From assembly GCA_013824385.1 (NCBI GenBank), contig PNNU01000036.1, positions 1 to 14,266 on the forward strand: DNA of 14,266 nucleotides, written 5' to 3'. Each line of letters starts with the position of its first letter. Positions within the stretch are counted from its first letter, which is position 1. Made by a program: the position numbers and the translations under genes. Source of the stretch: Anaerolinea sp. (GTDB taxonomy: Bacteria; Chloroflexota; Anaerolineae; Anaerolineales; Anaerolineaceae). Below the pieces are notes generated by a model. It ran no database searches. It worked only from the letters and a program-made list of their open reading frames with translations, and was not told the DNA's origin. This document shows, piece by piece, positions 6,116-12,663 of the stretch.

Positions 6116-6799
6116 GTGACTGACGCAAAAATACTTTTGATAGATGACGAACCCTCGATCCATAATGTCGTAACTGCTTATCTAAAAGCAGAAGGATATG
6201 AATTCTTGTCTGCTATGGATGGTATGAGCGGTTTAACCACTGCCAGAACATTCAAACCAGACGTAATCATTCTGGATGTTATGCTGCCAGGTATGGATGG
6301 GATCGAGCTGCTCGCCAACTTGCGGCGAGAATCAAATGTGTACGTGATCCTGCTTACAGCACGCTCTGAAGAATCCGATAAAATCATTGGTCTTTCAGTC
6401 GGAGCTGATGATTATCTGACTAAACCGTTCAGCCCTCGTGAATTGATTGCCAGAATAAAGGCAGCCTTGCGGCGAATTCAAAACTTGAATAATCCTTCCG
6501 AAAATTCTTCTATTTTAGTCTTTTCGCACATTCGCATTGATCCATCCGAACGACGAGCATGGGTAAGCGAACAATTGATCGAGCTCACAGCAGTAGAGTT
6601 TGACCTTTTGGTTACCCTTGCGCAGCATCATGGTATGGTTCTAAGCCGGGAGCAACTCCTGGAAAAAGCTTGGGGATATGATTATTTTGGTGACACGCGC
6701 GTTGTTGACGTTCACATCGGTCATATTCGTCAGAAACTGGGCGAGGATCGCTTTATAGAGACAATTCGTGGTGTTGGCTATCGTTTCGAGGACAAATAG
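6116..6799 (+). CDS. OmpR-family two-component response regulator
   Basis: This is a DNA-binding response regulator, 227 residues from GTG 6116. An in-frame TTG at 6095 would give 234, but GAAGGGAG at 6103-6110 fits the GTG better. The receiver domain (~4-115) has the acidic pair D10/D11, phospho-acceptor D54 (IILDVMLPGMDG), the LLTAR switch region and the YLTKPF lysine motif. The C-terminal winged helix (~130-225) has EFDLLVTLAQHHG, REQLLEKAWG, the recognition-helix segment RVVDVHIGHIRQKL and the closing RGVGYRFE. The sensor kinase gene starts 8 nt after the stop. The likely targets are the 11-bp-spaced CTTTAC arrays at 5146 and 7966, one on each side of the regulator-kinase pair. Confidence 0.92.
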   Translation: MTDAKILLIDDEPSIHNVVTAYLKAEGYEFLSAMDGMSGLTTARTFKPDVIILDVMLPGMDGIELLANLRRESNVYVILLTARSEESDKIIGLSVGADDYLTKPFSPRELIARIKAALRRIQNLNNPSENSSILVFSHIRIDPSERRAWVSEQLIELTAVEFDLLVTLAQHHGMVLSREQLLEKAWGYDYFGDTRVVDVHIGHIRQKLGEDRFIETIRGVGYRFEDK

Positions 6800-6807
6800 G
6801 TGATTTT

Positions 6808-7962
6808 ATGGTAAGTTTTATTCGCACCCACCTGGCTTTGAAAGTATTCTTATCCTACGTGATTGTTGTTGTAATTGGAGTTGTTGTCCTTTCAACCGCT
6901 ACCGGTTTATCGATACCAGCAGCATTCAACAGGCATATGGCAGGGATGAGCTCGATGATGACTGGCAACCCTATGTTGGGTACAACCCAATCAATAGAAA
7001 TGGAATTATTTCTAAATTACAAGGCATCGGTTACAGAGGCATTAACACTTTCAGCATTTGCCGCATTAATCGCTGCGATTATTGCCAGTTTTTTAATTAG
7101 TAGACAAGTGGTCAGGCCGATTCAACGCTTGATGAAAATAAGCCGGCAGATTGCAGAAGGAGATTACGAAGAACGACTAAAAATCTCAGGTAATGTACAA
7201 TCCAACCAATTGGATGAGTTAGATCAACTTGCGCTTTCCTTCAATCAAATGGCAGATAAACTTGAAAAAACCGAAAGCATGCGCCGCCAATTGATTGGTG
7301 ATGTAACACACGAATTGCGGACTCCGCTTTCAGCGATCAAGGGGTATATGGAAGGGTTGATGGATGGTGTCCTTTCAGCAACACCTGAAACATATCACCA
7401 AGTTCACTCTGAAGCTGACCGATTGCAGAGGTTGGTTAATGACTTGCAGGAACTCAGTCGGGTAGAAGTAGGTGCTTATCAACTTCACCTTGAATTGGTG
7501 TCTCCTTTCGTATTCATTGACACGGTAGTAAAACATCTCAATCGACAATTTGAAGAAAAAGGGGTACGTCTGGAAAAGGGAATGGATGGGGGTATCCAAA
7601 ATGTGATTGCGGACCAAGATCGTGTTATTCAAGTACTTACGAACTTGGTCGGTAACGCATTGCAATATACTCCCACAGGAGGAAGAGTGGTCATAACTGC
7701 ATCCAATTTACAAGACCAAGTTGTAATCTCTGTAACCGATACGGGTATCGGTATCTCACCTGATCACTTACCACTAATTTTCAATCGCTTTTACCGCACT
7801 GATAAATCTAGGACTCGAGTGAGTGGAGGAAGTGGGATTGGGTTAACGATAGCTCAAGCTATTGTCAAAGCTCATAAAGGACGTATCTGGGCTGAAAGTG
7901 CAGGTGAAGGGAAAGGTACCTCAATACACTTTACTTTACCTATAGACACGCAAAAAGACTAA
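6808..7962 (+). CDS. Sensor histidine kinase with Met-rich extracytoplasmic loop
   Basis: This 384-residue kinase partners the regulator directly upstream. TM1 (~11-30) and TM2 (~77-98) flank a short outer loop (~31-76) containing HMAGMSSMMTGNPM, with six methionines and a histidine in 14 residues. HAMP (~98-155) follows, then HisKA with phospho-acceptor H168 in GDVTHELRTPL, then HATPase: LTNLVGNALQYTP (N box), VTDTGIGIS (G1), FNRFYR (F box) and GGSGIGLTIAQ (G2). All catalytic motifs are intact. The loop is much shorter than in CusS, but its composition suggests direct Cu(I) or Ag(I) sensing (inference). Start: ATG 6808 with AGGTG upstream. Confidence 0.92.
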   Translation: MVSFIRTHLALKVFLSYVIVVVIGVVVLSTATGLSIPAAFNRHMAGMSSMMTGNPMLGTTQSIEMELFLNYKASVTEALTLSAFAALIAAIIASFLISRQVVRPIQRLMKISRQIAEGDYEERLKISGNVQSNQLDELDQLALSFNQMADKLEKTESMRRQLIGDVTHELRTPLSAIKGYMEGLMDGVLSATPETYHQVHSEADRLQRLVNDLQELSRVEVGAYQLHLELVSPFVFIDTVVKHLNRQFEEKGVRLEKGMDGGIQNVIADQDRVIQVLTNLVGNALQYTPTGGRVVITASNLQDQVVISVTDTGIGISPDHLPLIFNRFYRTDKSRTRVSGGSGIGLTIAQAIVKAHKGRIWAESAGEGKGTSIHFTLPIDTQKD

Positions 7963-7965
7963 AAT

Positions 7966-8020
7966 CTTTACCAAAACTTTACATTTTCTTCAAAGTGTCT
8001 TTACCTTCCCTTGTTATGAT
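7966..8020 (+). promoter_or_regulatory. Second CTTTAC 11-bp repeat array and promoter of the SHOCT genes
   Basis: Hexamers at 7966 (CTTTAC), 7977 (CTTTAC), 7988 (CTTCAA, degenerate) and 7999 (CTTTAC) have exactly 11-bp spacing. Ten bp after the last hexamer is TATGAT (8015-8020), a good -10 box. The design is the same as at 5146-5200, which makes chance unlikely. The array begins 3 nt after the kinase stop codon, so the SHOCT genes can be induced independently of the kinase message. Confidence 0.75.
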
Positions 8021-8080
8021 AATCATGTAAGAAAAAACTTGAAGTGATTGGATGGAAATCCAGAAAAGGAAAAGTTTATT

Positions 8081-8335
8081 ATGATGGGTAACTTTGGATA
8101 TGGTGGGATGGGTTGGATCGGAATGCTTCTGGGTGGAATCATATCAATCGGCGTTTTGATTGGTTTGGTTTTACTGGTTGTGTGGGCAGTTCGAAAAACG
8201 AGTGGAAATAATAATCTGCCAGTCTCTCAGAATTTAGCTGGGCAGTCAGCTAAGGAAATTGCACAAGCGCGCTACGCCAAAGGCGAGATCACACGGGACG
8301 AGTATCAGAATATTCTTGCCGATCTTGGGAAATAA
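8081..8335 (+). CDS. Small membrane protein with C-terminal SHOCT domain
   Basis: This 84-residue protein (start ATG 8081, with AAAAGGAAAAG upstream; an in-frame ATG at 8048 would add 11 residues without a ribosome site) has a Gly/Met-rich N-terminus, MMGNFGYGGMGW. One transmembrane helix follows (~15-37), then a short linker and a SHOCT domain (~56-82: AKEIAQARYAKGEITRDEYQNILADL). SHOCT is a short C-terminal helical module probably used for oligomerisation. The CTTTAC array upstream places the gene in the regulon of the neighbouring two-component system. A second SHOCT gene follows 12 nt downstream. Its molecular role is unknown. Confidence 0.8.
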   Translation: MMGNFGYGGMGWIGMLLGGIISIGVLIGLVLLVVWAVRKTSGNNNLPVSQNLAGQSAKEIAQARYAKGEITRDEYQNILADLGK

Positions 8336-8347
8336 GGAAGGTATTGA

Positions 8348-8557
8348 ATGATGGGATTTGGAATGGTTGGCGGAATGATACTATTCTGGGCTATTTTAAT
8401 TGTTCTTGCAGTTTTAGTAGTACGTGGATTGTTCCGAACAAATCGGTCTACTGTAAAGAGCGAACTATTATCTGCAAGACAAATTCTAGAGCAGCGATAT
8501 GCCAGAGGCGAGATTAATCATGAACAGTTTCTATTAATGATCGATGATATAAAGTAA
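8348..8557 (+). CDS. Second small SHOCT membrane protein
   Basis: This 69-residue paralogue of the preceding protein has an N-terminus rich in Met and Gly (MMGFGMVGGM), one transmembrane helix (~9-28) and a SHOCT module (~40-67: SARQILEQRYARGEINHEQFLLMIDDI). AAGGAAGG at 8335-8342 overlaps the end of the first SHOCT gene, and the two are co-transcribed up to the terminator at 8573. The pair probably arose by duplication and may form hetero-oligomers in the membrane (inference). Confidence 0.8.
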   Translation: MMGFGMVGGMILFWAILIVLAVLVVRGLFRTNRSTVKSELLSARQILEQRYARGEINHEQFLLMIDDIK

Positions 8558-8572
8558 GCAAAATCTGTATAG

Positions 8573-8606
8573 AAGGGCAGCTCATATCTTGTATGGGCTG
8601 CTTTTT
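8573..8606 (+). terminator. Intrinsic terminator after the SHOCT pair
   Basis: GCAGCTCATA (8577-8586) pairs with TATGGGCTGC (8592-8601), 10 bp with one G-U, loop TCTTG, followed by TTTTT. The AAGG before the stem can extend the pairing. It may also serve the convergent sortase gene in the other direction, though its T-run there is poor. Confidence 0.85.
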
Positions 8607-8667
8607 ATTTTAATAAAAACCGGTTGAAAAGAGTATCCGTTGAAATTAGTAGAGATACTGAACATTT

Positions 8668-9348
8668 TTACTCAACTTTTAGATGCCCTGTGACAATTAT
8701 TCGAAGATTATCCACTAAGTAAGGATAACAAGAGATGAGAGTCAGGCTTTCGTAAGGAGTTGGATCCATAACCTCTACTTGCTCAGGTTCGACCAGTTCC
8801 CAACCATCGATTATATAGGTATAAGAACGATTAATAGTGTAAACGATGACTTCATCACCGGGTTTTAACTGGTCCAGGTAACGAAAAATTTCTCCATATG
8901 TGTCGTTATGACCTGTGAGAACCATATTACCAATCTTTCCTGGATTCGCGGTTCCCACATGTTGCCCTACACCTTTTTTTAGCTGTTCAGGTCCATCCCC
9001 TTGAATAATTGGTGCATCGATATTAAGTGCAGGAATTTGTATACGAATCCCGTTTTGTGATGCCGGTGTTGGAATCGGAACATTATAGTCTGCCTTTCTC
9101 AATATCGATTGAATATGTAAAGGGAGATTATTTGTATTTACCTGTGATAAAGTCTCAACCATGGGCTGAGTATTTCCACCGGGCAATATGAGCGCCTGGA
9201 TAAGTGCAGTTGGAGTCATAGTTGGCATATTCCAGGAGCTCTTGGATATTGTATTCAAATTGAATAACGTTATGCCTGAATACCCAACAATTCCGATAAT
9301 TGCCACAAATATCACTCCTTCCAAAAATCTTAAAACATTGTTGATCAA
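8668..9348 (-). CDS. Class D-like sortase
   Basis: This membrane-anchored cysteine transpeptidase should cut a sorting signal in a surface protein and attach it to the wall or another acceptor. From TTG 9348 it has 226 residues: TM helix ~8-28, a Thr/Pro/Gln-rich linker and a sortase barrel (~98-226). The catalytic triad is visible: H147 in LTGHNDTYG, C207 in LTLISCYPY, R215 in DNLRIIV. GDEVIVYT and YIIDGWELVEP are also typical. The start is uncertain: TTG 9348 has GGAGAG six nt upstream, while a TTG at 9384 would add 12 residues without such a site. No sortase substrate with a visible sorting motif and C-terminal helix is encoded in the window, so it acts on a distant gene product. Confidence 0.85.
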   Translation of the reverse strand: MINNVLRFLEGVIFVAIIGIVGYSGITLFNLNTISKSSWNMPTMTPTALIQALILPGGNTQPMVETLSQVNTNNLPLHIQSILRKADYNVPIPTPASQNGIRIQIPALNIDAPIIQGDGPEQLKKGVGQHVGTANPGKIGNMVLTGHNDTYGEIFRYLDQLKPGDEVIVYTINRSYTYIIDGWELVEPEQVEVMDPTPYESLTLISCYPYLVDNLRIIVTGHLKVE

Positions 9349-9557
9349 ATCGGTCTCTCCAATAGCGCAAAATTTATGGAACAAAAGAGGTTAATCTACT
9401 TAATATGTTCGAAAAATTTTCCTTGCGGCATACGCCTCCTGAAATAATCAAGTTCCATTCTTTCCATCATATCGAAATTGAATAAAACTCTCAAAAGTAA
9501 TCTGGCGGTTGAAATTGTACGCTCTTTTGCCTATCCTCTAATACGCATAATGGCCCT

Positions 9558-9586
9558 TTGCGGTCGGTTGACTGGTCTTTTACAAT
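9558..9586 (+). promoter_or_regulatory. Promoter of the candidate selenoprotein gene
   Basis: TTGCGG (9558-9563), a 17-bp spacer and TACAAT (9581-9586) form a plausible sigma-70 promoter with a 5-of-6 -10 box. Transcription would start near 9593, about 32 nt before the ATG at 9625. The rest of 9349-9557 shows no gene on either strand. Confidence 0.45.
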
Positions 9587-9624
9587 GTCTTCAATTCAAT
9601 AACTCAAAAAAAGGAGGGGCAGAT

Positions 9625-10119
9625 ATGCCAAAAAAGAAAACATATTCTTCGAAACGCGGCAAGCCCCAGAGAAAAACCAGTAAACTCCTATTGCTTTTGA
9701 CAATTGGAGGAGTAGCGGCCTTAATCATCACTGCTTTTTTTGCGTTTCAAAAGAAGAGTACTCCCTATACCCCCGAAGTGACAGGCGGACCTAGTTTAAA
9801 GGTGGACAAAGAAGAAGTGGACTTGGGCGATGTAAAACTGGGTAGCCCTGTCAAAGTTTCATTTGAGATAACAAATGTCGGAGATAAACCGCTTCGATTT
9901 GACAAAGCTCCCTATGTTGAAGTTCGAGAGGGGTGTTGACCTCCTACCCCTGTCATCGGTTCGATGACCTTAAAGCCCGGAGAAACGACCACACTCACAC
10001 TGGAGTTTTTGATGCATGGAGCAATGGGCGGGAAGCATGACTTTAGAGTGCACACCCCGAACAACGATCCGAACAAAAAAGACCTAACCCTTATCGTGCT
10101 CTCAAATTGGGTTCCATAA
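9625..10119 (+). CDS. DUF1573 family protein with in-frame UGA, candidate selenoprotein
   Basis: Read through the TGA at 9937-9939, this gives 164 residues from ATG 9625 (strong AAGGAGGGG ribosome site) to TAA 10117. A basic N-terminus and TM helix (~21-41) anchor an extracytoplasmic DUF1573 domain (~57-164): VDLGDVKLG, VSFEITNVGDKPL, then EGC-U-PPTPVIGS with C104 and UGA at 105, LKPGETTTLTLEF, MHGAMGGKHDF, and NNDP near the end. The part after the TGA continues the same fold: PGE, the beta strand and NDP all follow in the order seen in the DUF1573 protein at 2558-3181. The TGA takes the place directly after the conserved Cys. No frameshift or other stop is present, and a terminator follows. 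A SECIS-like hairpin begins 12 nt after the TGA. Other genes here end normally on TGA. A nonsense mutation or sequencing error remains possible. Confidence 0.7.
9952..9968 (+). promoter_or_regulatory. Candidate bacterial SECIS hairpin
   Basis: GTCATCG-GTT-CGATGAC forms a perfect 7-bp stem with a 3-nt loop, GUU, starting 12 nt after the in-frame TGA. Known bacterial SECIS elements, such as that of E. coli fdhF, lie inside the coding sequence just after the UGA. They have a short stem whose loop carries G and U for SelB binding. In fdhF the minihelix is of similar length and begins about 11 nt after the UGA. Position, stem and loop therefore fit. SelB binding is inferred, and the genes for Sec insertion are not in the window. 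Confidence 0.65.
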
Positions 10120-10160
10120 TCCCCACTGGAATTAGTATTTATTTGAGGGTAAGTATTAAT

Positions 10161-10190
10161 AAAAGGCAGGAGAAAATCCCTGCCTTTTGT
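10161..10190 (+). terminator. Intrinsic terminator after the candidate selenoprotein gene
   Basis: AAAAGGCAGG (10161-10170) and CCTGCCTTTT (10179-10188) form a perfect 10-bp stem with an 8-nt loop, ending in TTTTGT. It lies 41 nt after the TAA at 10117-10119, not after the TGA, which supports the longer reading frame as the real gene. Confidence 0.85.
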
Positions 10191-10213
10191 AAATTTAAAA
10201 ACAGGTAAATTTA
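10189..10213. repeat. Short direct repeat GTAAATTTA
   Basis: GTAAATTTA occurs at 10189-10197 and again at 10205-10213, 16 bp apart, upstream of the PCYCGC operon. Each contains the palindrome TAAATTTA. It could be a regulator site, but AT-rich sequence makes chance plausible. Confidence 0.35.
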
Positions 10214-10290
10214 TGGCAATAAAACGTATAAGCATTTATGCCTATACCATTTCAAGTGCTTTCGCCCTGATTGGATAGACATACCCTCCT

Positions 10291-10296
10291 TATACT
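10291..10296 (+). promoter_or_regulatory. Possible -10 box of the PCYCGC-CuA operon
   Basis: TATACT (10291-10296) is a 5-of-6 match to the -10 consensus, 42 bp before the first start codon. No good -35 is present at 17 bp. TTGGAT at 10271 is only 14 bp away. The promoter may need an activator. Confidence 0.35.
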
Positions 10297-10337
10297 TTGA
10301 GAGAATTCAACCAGAACAAGTAAATCAGGAGTATTTC

Positions 10338-10817
10338 ATGGAAATATTTTTTCGACATTTCAAAATCCGATCAACCAGGATTTTCTTGGTAGCCATATTA
10401 GTTCCAGCCGTTCTTTTGTTGGCAGCCTGCAGTGGTTCAACCAAAAAACCTGTCAGTGAACAAAATCAACTTACACCGGAGATGGATGTGCAGGCAGGTA
10501 TTCTAAAAGCCCCACAAAATGTCCAGGTAGCCTACCAGTTTGCCATCTCAAATCCAGATGCGTTAAAAAATGTCCCATGCTATTGTGGTTGTGGTGCGGT
10601 TGGTCATACCTCAAATTATTCCTGTTATGTGAAAGAAATCAAACCCTCTGGTGAGGTTGTTTACGATGCACACGCACTTTACTGTTACTTATGTGTCCAG
10701 ATCAATGAGGATACCCAAAAGATGACCCAAGAAGGAAAATCACTTGCTGAAATTCGTGCTGTGATTGACTCGACGTATTCGCAGTACGGAAAATCCAATA
10801 TGGAACCAGCTAATTGA
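10338..10817 (+). CDS. PCYCGC-motif lipoprotein
   Basis: This 159-residue protein has a lipoprotein signal (hydrophobic 15-30, lipobox LLAAC, acylated C31). The PCYCGC family region includes PCYCGCGAVGH (80-90), C96 in NYSCYV, and YCYLC with C116 and C119. The family (PF13798 in Pfam as I recall it) is known mainly from Firmicutes and related bacteria and lacks a firm function. Six conserved cysteines and a histidine suggest copper or other metal binding, or disulfide exchange. AGGAG precedes the ATG. Its stop overlaps the start of the cupredoxin gene (TGATG), making it the first gene of a four-gene operon. A copper-delivery role for the CuA-type partners is inferred from context. Confidence 0.8.
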   Translation: MEIFFRHFKIRSTRIFLVAILVPAVLLLAACSGSTKKPVSEQNQLTPEMDVQAGILKAPQNVQVAYQFAISNPDALKNVPCYCGCGAVGHTSNYSCYVKEIKPSGEVVYDAHALYCYLCVQINEDTQKMTQEGKSLAEIRAVIDSTYSQYGKSNMEPAN

Positions 10818-11341
10818 TGGTTGGAAATTCGAATACCACCCAAAACCTGTTAAATCAAAAACCTAAAACGAAATGGGGTTTGATCATCTTTTCTTTAGCT
10901 TTTGCTTTATCTATCCTTTTCATCCCGGTTCCTCTTCCCACACCAAAACCTGTTGACCGGCTTATTCGTATCGAAGCCACAAGTTTTCAGTTCACCCCTG
11001 GAGAAATGAAGATCAATCCTGGTGACCGTGTGACAATTGAGTTGACTTCAACAGATGTTGTTCACGGCATATCAATCGATGGGTATGATTTCACACTGGT
11101 ATCTGATCCTGGGCAGGCTGCGAGTGGATCCTTTGTTGCCAACAAGCTGGGTATGTTTAGATTTCGCTGCTCCGTGGCTTGTGGCAACTTACATCCCTTT
11201 ATGATTGGGAAACTTCAGGTAGGTCCCAACCTATTGTTGATCAGGGGAATTGTGTTGGGGTTATTCGCTGTGGTAGCTGCACTGTATTCGATGAAAAAGC
11301 AATCTCCCCATATAAGTAATCTCATAAGAGTTGCAGAATGA
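10817..11341 (+). CDS. Membrane-bound cupredoxin with CuA-type motif (COX2-like)
   Basis: This 174-residue protein starts at ATG 10817, overlapping the previous stop by one base (an alternative TTG at 10814 is less likely). It has TM1 (~21-38), a cupredoxin fold (~48-136) and an unusual C-terminal TM2 (~142-160). The metal site matches binuclear CuA of cytochrome oxidase subunit II and nitrous oxide reductase: H83 in DVVHGISIDG, then CSVACGNLHPFM with C118, C122, H126 and M129. The Glu normally between the two cysteines of COX2 is replaced by Ala or Val. No catalytic oxidase subunit is encoded nearby, so it probably passes electrons as a free-standing CuA protein. It overlaps the polyferredoxin gene by 4 nt (ATGA). 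Confidence 0.85.
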   Translation: MVGNSNTTQNLLNQKPKTKWGLIIFSLAFALSILFIPVPLPTPKPVDRLIRIEATSFQFTPGEMKINPGDRVTIELTSTDVVHGISIDGYDFTLVSDPGQAASGSFVANKLGMFRFRCSVACGNLHPFMIGKLQVGPNLLLIRGIVLGLFAVVAALYSMKKQSPHISNLIRVAE

Positions 11342-12663
11342 CACGCGTCGACCTGACCCGAATTCCCTGGACAAATACTCTCATACGAAACAGGTGGCCG
11401 CAATTCCTGATAAGGGCAATCACACTGGCCGGGTTTATTTTTACCATCCTGGCTGGTTTGTTCGGCTCAGTGGTCGGGAGCAGTAATTTAGCCATCATTT
11501 TCGTTTGGATCGCATGGTGGACAGCATTGAAACTCTTCTTCATCCCCTTTGGTGGACGATCCTGGTGCAGTATTTGTCCCATTCCGATGCCAGGGGAATG
11601 GCTGCAAAATGGGGGTATCCTAAAACCTCGAGGGAAAGGGATTGGTTTGGGGAAACGGTGGCCAAGAATATTGCGTGGTAGATGGATGCAGGCAGCTGGG
11701 TTTCTCCTGGTGGGTTTGTTTGGTGCGGTAACGCTAACATCTCCCAGCGTGACCTCAATTGTATTACTGGTAATCCTGGTGCTGGCATTAGTGCTAAGCC
11801 TGGTATTTGAGCGCAGATCATTTTGTAATTATCTTTGCCCGATTGGCGGCTTCACTGGATTATATGCTCAAGCCGGACCAGTGGAAGTTAGAGTAAAAAA
11901 CGCAGAGATATGTTCTGCACATGCCCAAAAGACCTGCTATGAGGCTTGTCCGTGGGGAGTATACCCGCTGGCATTAAAGTCCAGTGCTAACTGTGGGTTG
12001 TGTATGGAATGTGTGCGCGTTTGTCCATCAGATAACCTTGCTGTAAACCTTCGCACATGGGGAAGTGATCTGGGACTAAAAACGAAACACCAGTTGGATG
12101 AGGCCTTTCTAGGTTTGGTCATGGTTGCCAGTGCATTAGTTGATTCAGCAATATTTCTCGGCTCGTGGGGTCAACTTAAATTAGCAACCTATGCGGTCGG
12201 TAGTGCTCCCTGGTTCACATTTGCAGGAATATTTCTTTTCTTTACACTGGGCGTTGTGCCTGGAATTTATACGTTAGCAGTGTGGGTAGCAAATAGGCTA
12301 GGCAATCAAGAACGAAATCTTCGTCAAGCGCTTGCACATCATAGCCAGGTACTTGTGCCGCTTGGGATGATGGCATGGATCGCCTTTACGATTTCATTCG
12401 CGTTAGCAAAGTTCTCTTATGTGCTTCCGGTGGTCTCAGACCCATTTGGGTGGGGTTGGAATTTGATCGGTGTTTCCGGAACGGCCTGGGTTGGGCAGAA
12501 TACTATATTCAGCCTGGTGCTTCAAGTTATTGTTTTGACCATTGGATTATTTTGGTCTACACGGGTCGCAATAAGGATTAATAATTCAACAAAGCAAGCA
12601 GTCCCGATAATTGTATTTTCAGCGTTTTTTACCCTGGCGATGCTGTGGTTATTAATAGGGTGA
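11338..12663 (+). CDS. Membrane polyferredoxin, NapH/NosR/CcoG-like 4Fe-4S protein
   Basis: This 441-residue integral membrane protein has N-terminal helices (~26-44, 50-70), then CX2CP in WCSICP (C77, C80). A helical hairpin (~118-157) leads to FCNYLCPIGG (C163, C167), the CX3CP element of NapH/NosR-type proteins. The cytoplasmic-type ferredoxin region (~190-232) has C192, C200 and C204 (CYEACPWG), and CGLCMECVRVCP (C219, C222, C225, C229), enough for two [4Fe-4S] clusters. At least four more helices follow (~260-280, 290-318, 338-362, 388-440). NapH and NosR link quinols to periplasmic reductases. The FMN domain of NosR is absent. Lying between two CuA-type cupredoxin genes with overlapping stop and start codons on both sides, it is probably the electron carrier of the same complex (inference). 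Confidence 0.85.
   Translation: MTRVDLTRIPWTNTLIRNRWPQFLIRAITLAGFIFTILAGLFGSVVGSSNLAIIFVWIAWWTALKLFFIPFGGRSWCSICPIPMPGEWLQNGGILKPRGKGIGLGKRWPRILRGRWMQAAGFLLVGLFGAVTLTSPSVTSIVLLVILVLALVLSLVFERRSFCNYLCPIGGFTGLYAQAGPVEVRVKNAEICSAHAQKTCYEACPWGVYPLALKSSANCGLCMECVRVCPSDNLAVNLRTWGSDLGLKTKHQLDEAFLGLVMVASALVDSAIFLGSWGQLKLATYAVGSAPWFTFAGIFLFFTLGVVPGIYTLAVWVANRLGNQERNLRQALAHHSQVLVPLGMMAWIAFTISFALAKFSYVLPVVSDPFGWGWNLIGVSGTAWVGQNTIFSLVLQVIVLTIGLFWSTRVAIRINNSTKQAVPIIVFSAFFTLAMLWLLIG

Noticed and set aside
9478..9624. Upstream extension of the DUF1573 frame to an ATG at 9478
   Set aside because: No ribosome site there. The promoter at 9558-9586 lies inside it, and the strong AAGGAGGGG before ATG 9625 followed by a normal basic-plus-helix N-terminus fixes the start.
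9937..9939. UGA reassigned to Trp or Gly throughout the genome
   Set aside because: Several neighbouring genes (stops at 10817, 11341, 12663 and 13857) end on TGA with the next gene starting at or overlapping the stop, so TGA is a normal stop codon here.
9912..10235. Minus-strand frame of 107 codons opposite the end of the DUF1573 gene
   Set aside because: It is antisense to clear DUF1573 sequence and a terminator, has no recognisable domain and has no ribosome site.
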